Positions 51,093 to 59,467 of a stretch of 64,000 nt of DNA are shown here, in pieces. Made by a program: the position numbers and the translations under genes. The stretch is from Streptomyces composti (GTDB lineage: Bacteria > Actinomycetota > Actinomycetes > Streptomycetales > Streptomycetaceae), in NCBI RefSeq assembly GCF_012034205.1, contig NZ_JAATEM010000019.1:1-64000 (forward strand), in the 5' to 3' direction. Under the pieces are notes generated by a model, which saw only the letters and a program-made list of their open reading frames with translations, made no database searches and was not told where the DNA came from. Position 1 is the first letter of the stretch; each line of letters starts with the position of its first letter.

Positions 51093-51938
51093 TCAGCCGA
51101 AGCGGTTGAGCAGTCTGCGGTACAGGCGGGGGGTGAGGGCGCGGACCCGGTTGGGGAGGGTGAGCCAGCCGGGGATGTAGGCCTCCTCGCGGGCCTCGGT
51201 GACGGCCTCCCAGACGGTGGCCGCCACCCGGTCCGGGGAGGTGGGGCGGGGACGGCTGCGGTGGTAGGGGCGGCCCCGGCGGGCGAAGAAGCCGGTGTCG
51301 ACGGGGCCGGGGACGACCAGGGTGACGCCCACGCCGGTGCCGAGCAGTTCCTGGCGCAGCGCCTCGGCGAAGGCGGCGAGTCCGGCCTTGGCGGCCGAGT
51401 ACACCGCCTCCTCCCGCACGCCGACCACGCCGGCGACCGAGCCGATGAACACCACCCGGCCGTGCCCGGCGGCCACCATGGACGGCAGCACCTCGCGGAC
51501 CAGGTGCAGGGTGGCGTTGAGGTCGAGGGCCAGCACCCGGTCGATGTCGGTGTGCGGCATGCTCAGGAAGGGCCCCGCCCAGCCGATGCCGGCCCCGGCG
51601 ACCAGCAGGTCGATCCGGCCGGTCTCGCGCAGCGCGGCCTGCGCCAGCAGCCGGGGCCCGTCCGGGGCGGCGAGGTCGGCGGGCAGCATCACCGCCGAGG
51701 TGCCGGCGGCCGTCTCCTCCAGCCGGCGCCGGTCGCGGCCGCTGAGCAGCAGCTGCCAGCCGCCGGCGGCGAGGCGCCGCGCCGTGGCCGCCCCGATGCC
51801 GGAGGAGGCGCCGGTGACCAGGGCGACCCGGCGGTCCGTGCGCGGGGGTGGACCGTCGTTGGGCGCCGGTGCGGCGGTGGCGCGGTGCACGGGGTCGGCC
51901 GGGGGGTCGTAGGTGGAGCCGGAGCCGGTGGTGGTCAC
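51093..51938 (-). CDS. Short-chain dehydrogenase/reductase
   Basis: 281-residue classical SDR. Cofactor motif ALVTGASSGIGAATARRLAA, LVAGAGIGWAGPF, catalytic Ser in VVFIGSVAGVVGV and YSAAKAGLAAFAEAL (YxxxK). GTG 51938 has AGGGAGA 9 bases upstream. Substrate unknown; the C-terminus (PGWLTLPNRVRALTP) resembles SDRs near lipid genes. Divergent from the radical SAM gene across a 314-base region. Confidence 0.88.
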   Translation of the reverse strand: MTTTGSGSTYDPPADPVHRATAAPAPNDGPPPRTDRRVALVTGASSGIGAATARRLAAGGWQLLLSGRDRRRLEETAAGTSAVMLPADLAAPDGPRLLAQAALRETGRIDLLVAGAGIGWAGPFLSMPHTDIDRVLALDLNATLHLVREVLPSMVAAGHGRVVFIGSVAGVVGVREEAVYSAAKAGLAAFAEALRQELLGTGVGVTLVVPGPVDTGFFARRGRPYHRSRPRPTSPDRVAATVWEAVTEAREEAYIPGWLTLPNRVRALTPRLYRRLLNRFG

Positions 51939-52252
51939 GAAGCGGTCTCCCTGCGCTGTTCGGTCCGCTCTGCTCTCGTCGTCGCGGCGTGTCCTCGGTT
52001 TCCAGCACACCCGGCCCCGGCACCCTCCGCCAGTGCTGGGGGTCCGTCCGCCGGGGTGGGGCTCACCCGGTCCGGTGGGCCGTGCCGCGTGTCCCGGCGG
52101 CGGGACCGCCGCTGGGCGAGGACCACCCCTGCGAGCCGCCGGGTGCCGCCAGGCGGGCGTATGCGCAGTACGGGTCCGGGCCCGCCGGGATACGAAGGGA
52201 AAACCCCTGTTCGGTTCCCGGACGCGGTCCGGCTCCCTGTGGCGAGGTCATC

Positions 52253-53752
52253 GTGCGTCTGCTGCTCGTCCACCCCAGCGCCCTGATGTACTCCGAGATC
52301 TTCCTCCGGCTCGAACCGCTGGGCCTGGAGCGGGTGGCGGGTGCCGCCCGTGCGGCCGGGCACCAGGTGCGGGTCGTGGACCTTCAGGTGCTCGGGGTGC
52401 GGCGGCTGCGCGAGGAGGTGCGCTCGTTCCGGCCCGAGGCACTGGGGATCTCGCTGAACTACCTGGCGAACATCCCCGAGGCGATCGCCCTGGCCAAGCG
52501 GGTGAAGCAGGAGGTGCCCGGCTGTTTCGTGTTCCTCGGCGGGCACAGCGTGTCCTTCGTCGCGGAGGAGGTGCTGCGGCAGGCGGAGGGCGCCGTGGAC
52601 GCGGTGGTGCGCGGCGAGGGCGAACCGGCGGTGGCTCCGCTGCTGCGGGCGGTGCGCGACGGCGGCGTGGACGAGGTGCCGGGGATCGTCACCGTACGGG
52701 GGCGGGGGCCCGCGCCGCTGATGCTGCACGGCATCGACGAGCCGCTCCCGGCGCGGGATCTGATGCGGGCGCGGCGCCGCTACTTCATCGGCGAACTGGA
52801 CCCGTGCGCCTCCATCGAGTTCACCCGCGGCTGTCCCTGGGACTGCTCGTTCTGCTCGGCCTGGACGTTCTACGGCCGCAGCTACCGCAAGGCCTCCCCC
52901 GAGGCGGCGGCGGAGGACCTGGCGCGCATCCGCGAGCCGAACGTGTTCATCGTGGACGACGTGGCGTTCATCCGGCCCGAGCACGGCGACGCGATCGCCG
53001 CGGAGGTGGAGCGGCGCGGCATCCGCAAGCGGTACTACCTGGAGACCCGGGCGGACGTGCTGCTGCGGCATCCGGAGGTGTTCGAGCGGTGGGCGCGGCT
53101 CGGGCTGCGCTACATGTTCCTCGGCATGGAGGCGATCGACGCCGAGGGTCTCGACCTGTACCGCAAGCGGGTCAGCCCCGACGAGAACTTCAAGGCGCTG
53201 CAGACCGCGCGGCGCCTGGGCATCAAGGTCGCCATCAACCTGATCGTGGACCCGGCGTGGGACGCCGAGCAGTTCCGGGTGGTGCGGGAGTTCGCGCTGG
53301 CCGTGCCGGAGATCGTGCACTTCACGGTGATGACGCCGTACCCGGGTACCGAGATCTGGCACACCGAGTCGCGTCGGCTGACCACGCGCGACTACCGCCT
53401 CTTCGACATCCAGCACGCGGTGGTGCCGACCACGCTGCCGCTCGACCGCTTCTACGAGGAGCTGGTGCGCACCCAGGCGGTCATCAACCGCAAGCACCTG
53501 GGCCTGCGCACGGCGTTCGGGGCGGCGCGGGTGCTCGGCCGCAATCTGCTGCACGGGCAGACCAACTTCGCGCGCATGCTGTGGAAGTTCAACCAGGTGT
53601 ACAACCCGCGCCGCCAGTTCGCCGACCATGCCCGGCCGGTGCGCTACGAACTGCCGCTGCCGCAGCGCATCGACGTGGGCGACCGGCGGCAGCTGTACGT
53701 CCACACGCGGGGCGCGGCGCAGGGCGCGCCGAGCCGCAGGACCCCGGACTAG
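52253..53752 (+). CDS. hpnR: B12-binding radical SAM protein, hopanoid C-3 methylase (HpnR)-like
   Basis: 499 residues. An N-terminal B12-binding domain (RLLLVHPSALMYSEIFLRLE, FVFLGGHSVSFVAEEVLRQ) precedes a radical SAM core with CxxxCxxC at Cys194, Cys198 and Cys201 (RGCPWDCSFCSAW). The stretch TFYGRSYRKASPEAAAEDLA and the pattern PLGLERVAGAARAAGHQVRV resemble HpnR, which adds a C-3 methyl group to hopanoids. GTG 52253 with GAGGT upstream. No squalene-hopene cyclase gene is in the window, so the assignment rests on sequence alone. Confidence 0.75.
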   Translation: MRLLLVHPSALMYSEIFLRLEPLGLERVAGAARAAGHQVRVVDLQVLGVRRLREEVRSFRPEALGISLNYLANIPEAIALAKRVKQEVPGCFVFLGGHSVSFVAEEVLRQAEGAVDAVVRGEGEPAVAPLLRAVRDGGVDEVPGIVTVRGRGPAPLMLHGIDEPLPARDLMRARRRYFIGELDPCASIEFTRGCPWDCSFCSAWTFYGRSYRKASPEAAAEDLARIREPNVFIVDDVAFIRPEHGDAIAAEVERRGIRKRYYLETRADVLLRHPEVFERWARLGLRYMFLGMEAIDAEGLDLYRKRVSPDENFKALQTARRLGIKVAINLIVDPAWDAEQFRVVREFALAVPEIVHFTVMTPYPGTEIWHTESRRLTTRDYRLFDIQHAVVPTTLPLDRFYEELVRTQAVINRKHLGLRTAFGAARVLGRNLLHGQTNFARMLWKFNQVYNPRRQFADHARPVRYELPLPQRIDVGDRRQLYVHTRGAAQGAPSRRTPD

Positions 53753-53775
53753 GCCGGTCACCGGCCGCTCGCGTC

Positions 53776-54642
53776 ATGGCGATCGCCGTTCTGGCCTCCC
53801 TCGCCGCCGGTGTCTGCTTCGCGGTGGCGGGCGTGCTGCAGCAGTGGGCCGCCGCGGCCCGGCCGGACTCGGAGGCGCTGCGGGTACGGCTGCTGGGGCA
53901 GCTGGTGCGCGACCGCCGCTGGCTGTGCGGGATCGGGCTCGCGGTGGTGGCGTACGGCTTCCAGTCGCTGGCGCTGGCGTTCGGGCCGCTGAGCCTGGTG
54001 CAGCCGCTGATCGTGACCGAGCTGGTGTTCGCGGTGCCGCTGTCGGCGCGGCTGCACCGGATGCGGCTGGGCCGGCGGGAGTGGTGGGGCACGGGCGCGG
54101 TGGCGGCGGGCCTCGCCCTCGCCCTGGCCTCGGCCCGGCCGCACGGGGGTGATCCGGCGGCGGCCGGTCCGGTGTCGTGGGCGCTGGCGACCGGTGGTGT
54201 CGTCGCCACGGCCTGCGCGGCCCTGGCGGCCGCCGCCCGGCTGACCGGACCGTGGCGGGCCTCGGCCACGGCGCTGGCGGCCGGTGCGGTCATGGGCGCC
54301 CAGTCGGTCCTCCTCGCCGCGACCGTCGACGAGCTGCGCCACGGACTCCTCGCGGCGCTGACGGCCTGGCAGACCTACGCCCTGGTGGCGGCGAGCGTAT
54401 GGGGGCTGCTGCTCATCCAGAGCGCCTTCCAGCAGGGCCCGCTGGCGGCGAGCATGACCGTGATGGACGCGACGGAACCGGCGGTGGCGGTGATCGTGGG
54501 CACGGTCCTGTTCGGCGAGTCCCTCCGCACCGGCTGGCCCCTGTCGGCGGTGACGCTCGCGGGACTGGTGCTGGTGGCGGCGGGCATCGTACGGCTGGAC
54601 ACCTCACCGGTGATCGCGGCGTTGCATCGGCGGGCGGGCTGA
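53776..54642 (+). CDS. DMT-family (EamA-like) membrane transporter
   Basis: 288 residues with 9-10 hydrophobic segments and the EamA-type two-repeat architecture (LASLAAGVCFAVAGVLQQWA; LIVTELVFAVPLSARL; ASMTVMDATEPAVAVIVGTV). Substrate unknown. ATG 53776 lies 23 bases after the radical SAM stop, so it is probably cotranscribed, though no functional link is known. Confidence 0.82.
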   Translation: MAIAVLASLAAGVCFAVAGVLQQWAAAARPDSEALRVRLLGQLVRDRRWLCGIGLAVVAYGFQSLALAFGPLSLVQPLIVTELVFAVPLSARLHRMRLGRREWWGTGAVAAGLALALASARPHGGDPAAAGPVSWALATGGVVATACAALAAAARLTGPWRASATALAAGAVMGAQSVLLAATVDELRHGLLAALTAWQTYALVAASVWGLLLIQSAFQQGPLAASMTVMDATEPAVAVIVGTVLFGESLRTGWPLSAVTLAGLVLVAAGIVRLDTSPVIAALHRRAG

Positions 54643-55219
54643 GGGCGGGTCGTGTCGTCCGGCCCGGGAGGGGTGGTGCCGGCCGGCGCCCGGGCGCCCG
54701 TGCATCCGGGGCCCGCCGCACCGAGGCAGGCACCGGCACGGGCGCCGTGTACCGAGGGCCGGGGCAGGCCTCCGCCGAGGCGGCAGCGCGCCGGGCCGCG
54801 CGGCAGGCGGGGTCGTGCGGCAGGCGGGGTCGTGCGGCAGGCGGGGTCGTGCGTACGGCGCCTGACGGCCCGTCGGTGGCCCACCAGCCGCCGGCGGCGC
54901 CAGGCCCGCCGCCCGCCCGGTGGCCGCGGAGGGCAGGGGCGAGAGATCCCCGGCCAGGAGCCGGCCCCGGACCGGATGAGCAGCCCTGTCGCCGGCGGGC
55001 GTCCCGCAGCAGGTGACCGAGGGCCGGCGGCGCCGGGTCCGCATGCTCGGGGCCGCAGCGACGCCCGCCACGCCGTCCGCCCGCGCGGGTCCGACGCGTG
55101 CCCTCCGGCGCCCGCCCGCCCGGCCGTCGGCACGGGGTGGCCGGGCGGGCGGGCGCCGGGAGGTGTGGGGCCGACCGGTGCGGCGAGAGGGGTGCCGAGC
55201 GCGACTCGGCGGATGCCTC
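54643..55219. other. Gene-free GC-rich region with 17-bp tandem repeats
   Basis: 577 bases with only Arg/Pro/Ala-rich shadow frames. It contains three perfect tandem copies of a 17-mer at 54801-54851. It lies between the 3' ends of the DMT transporter (rightwards) and the glycosyltransferase (leftwards), i.e. a convergent spacer. Confidence 0.6.
54801..54851. repeat. Three tandem 17-bp repeats
   Basis: CGGCAGGCGGGGTCGTG repeated perfectly at 54801, 54818 and 54835. Confidence 0.9.
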
Positions 55220-56506
55220 CTACCGATGTGCCGGACGGCCCGCCGTCCCCGGAGGGGCGGCGGCATGCTGCGGTGACCAGACCGGGAGGAGGTCCTCCCG
55301 CAGGACGCGGTCCCAGGTGGGGTGGGCGGTCCGGGCGACGGTGGCCGCACGGGCACCGACGGCCTTCCGGCGAGCCGGGTCGGCCAGCAGGGAGGCGAGG
55401 GTATCGGCCCAGGTGAGGGGGTCGTCGGAGGTGACGAGGACGCCGTCGCGGCCCGGTTCGGTGAGCCAGCCGGTGGTCCGCGCGCCCTCCGGCAGGACGA
55501 CTGCCAGGCCGCTCGCCATCGCCTCGGCGACGACGTTCCCGCTGGTCTCCGTGCGGGAGGGGAAGGCGAAGATGTCGCAGGCCGCGTAGACGCGGGCGAG
55601 GCGGTCCTGGGGTACGGGGCCGAGGAGGGTGGCGTCCGGGCCCAGGACGCGCCGGACGTTCTCGGCCTCGGCGCCGGAGCCGGCCGCGACCAGGTGGGCG
55701 GCCACGCCGCGTTCGCGCAGCAGGCGCAGGCTCTCGGTGAGCAGCGGGACGCCCTTGGTGGCGTCCAGCCGCCCGGCGAACAGCACCGCCGGGCGGTCGG
55801 CGGGGACGCCGTGGGTGCGGGTGAGCCAGGCGCGGGCGCAGGGGTCGGGCCGGAAGCGGGCGTGGTCGATGCCGCGGCGCAGCAGCGCGACCCGGTGCGA
55901 GCCGAGGGTGCGGGCGAGTTCCGCGCGGGCGGGTGCCGTGGGCACGAGCACCTTCTCGCAGGCGGCGAGCAGCCGGTCCCTGCGCCGCCGCAGGGCGCGC
56001 TCCGCGTGCTCGGCGAGGAAGCCGCCCACCGCCGGGTGCGAGCCGGGCAGCCACCGGTCGGCCAGGTAGCGGGCGTAGACGGAGGCCAGCAGCGGGACAT
56101 CGGTGTGCACGGAGGCGACGAGCCGGGGCCGCCGGCCCTCGGGCCGGCCGCGGGCGAGCCGTACGGCGGTGGTGGCGAAGGCGAAGCTGTGGGTGAGGTG
56201 CCAGACGTCGTGCCGGGGCAGCAGCGCGGCGAGCCGGGGGTGGTGGGGGGCGAGGTCGCAGGGGTCCTCGGCGCTGTCCGCTGAGCGCATCGGCGCGGAG
56301 CTGAGCAGCGGCCGGAGCATGACCAGCCGGACGTGCGGCGCGAGGTGCTCGGTGTGTTCGCGCTCGCCGAGGAAGTAGACCGTCAGGTCGAGTCCGCTGC
56401 CGGCGGGCAGCCGGGCGGCGCTGTGCGCGAAGTGCTCCCAGCACTTCACCTGACCGCCCGACGTGTCGCGTCGCAGCAGCTCGACCAGGACGGCGACCGA
56501 GGGCAC
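55220..56506 (-). CDS. Family 4 glycosyltransferase
   Basis: 428-residue GT-B protein. The N-terminal acceptor domain starts VAVLVELLRRDTSGGQVKCW, and the C-terminal donor domain has VLFAGRLDATKGVPLLTESL, VAAGSGAEAENVRRVL and the EX7E-like FPSRTETSGNVVAEAMASGL. Donor and acceptor sugars are unknown. GTG 56506 was preferred over TTG 56539. Divergent from yceI. Confidence 0.87.
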   Translation of the reverse strand: MPSVAVLVELLRRDTSGGQVKCWEHFAHSAARLPAGSGLDLTVYFLGEREHTEHLAPHVRLVMLRPLLSSAPMRSADSAEDPCDLAPHHPRLAALLPRHDVWHLTHSFAFATTAVRLARGRPEGRRPRLVASVHTDVPLLASVYARYLADRWLPGSHPAVGGFLAEHAERALRRRRDRLLAACEKVLVPTAPARAELARTLGSHRVALLRRGIDHARFRPDPCARAWLTRTHGVPADRPAVLFAGRLDATKGVPLLTESLRLLRERGVAAHLVAAGSGAEAENVRRVLGPDATLLGPVPQDRLARVYAACDIFAFPSRTETSGNVVAEAMASGLAVVLPEGARTTGWLTEPGRDGVLVTSDDPLTWADTLASLLADPARRKAVGARAATVARTAHPTWDRVLREDLLPVWSPQHAAAPPGTAGRPAHR

Positions 56507-56562
56507 GCACCCCGTGTACCACCCGGCCGGGTGATCCAATCGCGGCGCCCGGCCGGAAGATG

Positions 56563-56591
56563 TTGAATGTTTAAGGGAATAGGTCTAGGGT
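56563..56591 (+). promoter_or_regulatory. Strong vegetative promoter of yceI
   Basis: TTGAAT (56563-56568), 17-base spacer, TAGGGT (56586-56591), a close HrdB match. Just downstream is GTTGAACGTTGAACGT (56608-56623), two direct copies that could be a repressor site. Confidence 0.7.
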
Positions 56592-56662
56592 GGGTACCGT
56601 TGAGATGGTTGAACGTTGAACGTGATCTCGACGTCACCCTCGTCCCCCTCAGGAGGAAGATC

Positions 56663-57259
56663 ATGGGCAACTCCAACCACAGCGACACCGCGACCGCCAC
56701 GGCCACGATGAGCCCTGATCTCGCCGCGCTGACGGGCGACTACACCATCGACCCCGCGCACACCACCCTCGGCTTCACCGCGCGGCACGCGATGGTGACC
56801 AATGTGAAGGGCGAGTTCCGGGAGTTCAGCGGCACCCTGCACCTGGACGGCACCGACCCGTCGAAGTCCACCGCCTCGATCGACGTGGTGATGGACAGCA
56901 TCGACACCGGCAACGCCGACCGTGACGACCACCTGAGGAGCGCGGACTTCTTCGACACGCAGAAGTACCCGACGATGACCTTCCGCTCGACCCGCGCGGA
57001 GGCCCTCGGCGGCGACGACTACCGCATCACGGGCGATCTGACGATCCGCGGCGTCACCAAGCCGGTCACCATCGACCTGGAGTTCAACGGCGCCGCCAGG
57101 GACCCGTTCGGCAATGAGCGGGTGGGCTTCGAGGGCAAGGCCGAGATCCTGCGCTCCGACTGGGGTCTGACCTGGAACGCGGCGCTGGAGACCGGCGGTG
57201 TCCTGGTCTCGGACAAGATCAAGCTGAACTTCGACATCTCGGCGATCCGCAACGCCTGA
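56663..57259 (+). CDS. yceI: YceI-family lipocalin-like protein
   Basis: 198-residue YceI-family protein, a beta-barrel that binds isoprenoid-type lipids in known structures. DYTIDPAHTTLGFTARHAMV, GEFREFSGTLHLDGTDPSKS, DDHLRSADFFDTQKYPTMTF, GDLTIRGVTKPVTIDLEF and DWGLTWNAALETGGVLVSD are all characteristic. No signal peptide: it is cytoplasmic, as is common in actinobacteria. ATG 56663 has an ideal AGGAGGA. Confidence 0.93.
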   Translation: MGNSNHSDTATATATMSPDLAALTGDYTIDPAHTTLGFTARHAMVTNVKGEFREFSGTLHLDGTDPSKSTASIDVVMDSIDTGNADRDDHLRSADFFDTQKYPTMTFRSTRAEALGGDDYRITGDLTIRGVTKPVTIDLEFNGAARDPFGNERVGFEGKAEILRSDWGLTWNAALETGGVLVSDKIKLNFDISAIRNA

Positions 57260-57301
57260 CCGGGTCGCCCCGGTCCCGGCGCCCGGGACCGGGCGCCTGC
57301 C

Positions 57302-57340
57302 GCGCCCGCCTCTCCCGCGTCAGGCGGGAGAGGCGGGCGC
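57302..57340. terminator. Bidirectional terminator between yceI and the YdeI-like gene
   Basis: Perfect 17-bp stem (57302-57318 with 57324-57340) and a 5-base loop between two convergent genes. Confidence 0.75.
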
Positions 57341-57360
57341 GCTGCGTATTCGGGACCGGC

Positions 57361-57933
57361 TCAGTCCGTCCCGGCCGCCAGCCTCTCCACCGCGGCCCTG
57401 ATCCGGGCGGCCCGGCCGCGTTCGGTCCGCGCCCGCAGCACCGGCAGCACGACCAGGTACCGCCCGGTCCTGCCGAGCGCGTCGAACGCCGCCTTCGCCC
57501 GCGGGTTTAGCGCCAGCTCCGCGGCGAGGTCCTCCGGCACCGACGCCTCCCGCTGCGAGGCGTACGCCGCCTCCCAGCGCCCGTCGGCCCGGGCCGCCTC
57601 GATCTCTGCGAGGCCGCCCGGCCGCATCCGCCCCTGCGCGATCAGCTCCAGCGCCCGGCGCACATTCACCAGCGACCAGGCGCTTCCGGGCCTGCGCGGG
57701 GTGATCCGCTGCAGGAAGTACACCTCGTCCAGCCCCTTGCGCTGCCCGGTGATCCACCCGTGGCACAGGGCCACGTCGTTGACGTCGCCGGCGCCGAGCG
57801 AGGCGACCTGCGTGCCCTTCTTGGCGACCTTGACCCACAGGCCGGGATGAGGCGCGGGGTGCCCGCTCAGCCAGGCGTCGAGCGCGTCGGCGCCGGCGAA
57901 GGCGAGGGGCTCGCCGTCCCCGGCAGGGCTCAT
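57361..57933 (-). CDS. YdeI/OmpD-associated family protein
   Basis: 190 residues with the family pattern LWVKVAKKGTQVASLGAGDV, ALCHGWITGQRKGLDEVYFL, ITPRRPGSAWSLVNVRRALE and PEDLAAELALNPRAKAAFDA. Members are associated with peptide/bacteriocin resistance in some bacteria, but the mechanism is unknown. Starts ATG 57933. Confidence 0.82.
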   Translation of the reverse strand: MSPAGDGEPLAFAGADALDAWLSGHPAPHPGLWVKVAKKGTQVASLGAGDVNDVALCHGWITGQRKGLDEVYFLQRITPRRPGSAWSLVNVRRALELIAQGRMRPGGLAEIEAARADGRWEAAYASQREASVPEDLAAELALNPRAKAAFDALGRTGRYLVVLPVLRARTERGRAARIRAAVERLAAGTD

Positions 57934-58009
57934 GGGACGACGGTGGGCGGCATGGCGGTCAGCAGCGGTCCCGCATGAGGGACCGTGGGCTCGGAAGCAC
58001 CCCGGCGGT

Positions 58010-59365
58010 TCAGAACCCGCCCCCGAAGTCGCCGCCCCCGCCGAAGTCGCCGCCGCCGAAACCTCCGCCGAAGCCGCCGCCGAAGTCGCCGCCGTCGAAG
58101 TCCGCGCCGGAGACGTCGCCGCCCTCGTAGCCGCCGAAGTCGCCGTAGCCGGCGCCGTAGTCGGACGCGTAGGCGGATCCGGCCATCATGTTGCCGAGCA
58201 TGGTGCCGATGAGCAGGCCGGGCAGGATGCCGCCGCCGAAATAGCCGCCCACCCAGGGTCCGTAGGCCGGGCCGGCCTCCCAGTAGGGGCGGCGGCCGTA
58301 CTCGGTCTCGACCTCGCGGACCGCCGGGTCCCGGCCCTCGGCCAGGCGGACGCGGTCGGCCTCGCAGACCGGGACCTCGCGCTCGATGCCGCCCGGCGGA
58401 GTCCAGCGGGCGTCGGCGACCGAGGGGCCGTGGCGCGGGTCGAAGAAGCAGGGCGGGCGCCGCTCGGGCAGCTCGCGTCCCGCACGGCGGGCGGCGAGGC
58501 AGGCCAGGGCGAAGCGGCCGTCCTCCACGGCCTGGGTGACCGCCCGCACGTCCTCCGGCTTGCGGGCCTGCTCCATCAGTTGTTTGGCCTGCTCGTAGGC
58601 GTCCAGCGCGTGCTCGTAGTCGGTGCGCATCGCGTCGTCGGCACCTGGTTCGCCCGGATGGAAGTCGAGCCGGTCCAGCTCCTCACCGAAGGCGGTGATG
58701 TCCTCGTCGACCACCACGCGCAGCTTCTCCAGCGCGGCCCGCTGCTCCTCCTCGTGACGCCGGCGGTTGCGGCGGACCATGGCGTAGGCGCCTGCGCCGC
58801 CCGCGGCGAGCAGCGCACCGGTGGTGATCAGGCCGCCGACCGGGACGTCCGTGCCGCCGCCCTCGCCCCAGGAACCCGGCGCCGAACCGCCGAGGTTGCG
58901 CAGCGCACCGTCGACGAAGTCGTTCAGCTGGGCCTTGGCGTCGCCGGCGTCCTGCACGGAGGCGACCAGGTTCTGCACGCCCTGGTTGCTCAGCACGCTG
59001 CTGTCGGCGCGCGCGTCGAAGCGGTCGCCGAGCCGGACCCCGTAGAGTCCGGTGATGCCGGTCTCGGTGCGCAGCTCGCGCCAGAACTGGTCGCCGGTCG
59101 GGAAGCCGGCCGGGAGAACGGCGACGAAGACGGGCTTGTCCGCGTCCTCGATCTTGTCGGCCAGCGCCTCGGCGTCCGACGGCGACAGGATGTCCCGGGC
59201 ACCGGGATCCACGTAGACGGGGTTCTCGCGCAGCCCGGCGGCGACGGCCGAGAGGTCGTCGGTGGCCGCATGCGCACCCGGCGCACCGGCCAGCAGCGCC
59301 GCCAGCGCGGCGGCGATCGGCACGATCAAGAGGCGTACGAGGGTACGCACCGGTGCGGCCTTCAT
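58010..59365 (-). CDS. Membrane protein with signal peptide and Gly/Phe-rich tail
   Basis: 451 residues from ATG 59365. A signal sequence (LIVPIAAALAALLAGAPGAH) leads an extracytoplasmic alpha/beta domain (VFVAVLPAGFPTGDQFWREL, ITGLYGVRLGDRFDARADSS). A TM segment (VGGLITTGALLAAGGAGAYA, about 177-197), a charged cytoplasmic coiled-coil and a final ~60-residue tail of Gly/Phe/Asp repeats follow, with a second hydrophobic stretch (GGILPGLLIGTMLGNMMAG). The first domain distantly recalls TPM-type proteins, but I do not assign a family. Function unknown. Confidence 0.7.
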   Translation of the reverse strand: MKAAPVRTLVRLLIVPIAAALAALLAGAPGAHAATDDLSAVAAGLRENPVYVDPGARDILSPSDAEALADKIEDADKPVFVAVLPAGFPTGDQFWRELRTETGITGLYGVRLGDRFDARADSSVLSNQGVQNLVASVQDAGDAKAQLNDFVDGALRNLGGSAPGSWGEGGGTDVPVGGLITTGALLAAGGAGAYAMVRRNRRRHEEEQRAALEKLRVVVDEDITAFGEELDRLDFHPGEPGADDAMRTDYEHALDAYEQAKQLMEQARKPEDVRAVTQAVEDGRFALACLAARRAGRELPERRPPCFFDPRHGPSVADARWTPPGGIEREVPVCEADRVRLAEGRDPAVREVETEYGRRPYWEAGPAYGPWVGGYFGGGILPGLLIGTMLGNMMAGSAYASDYGAGYGDFGGYEGGDVSGADFDGGDFGGGFGGGFGGGDFGGGGDFGGGF

Positions 59366-59467
59366 ATGTTCGAAGCTACCCGAACCGCTACGTAAACGGA
59401 CATAGATCCCGGCGGGAACTTGCACCGCCCGCCCCGCCGGGACCGGATGCCGCAGTGCCGGGGACGG

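Noticed and set aside
48411..52286. A 1291-codon plus-strand frame over the lyase and SDR genes
   Set aside because: Low-complexity Gly/Ala/Arg protein; the minus-strand frames contain complete PL8 and SDR motifs.
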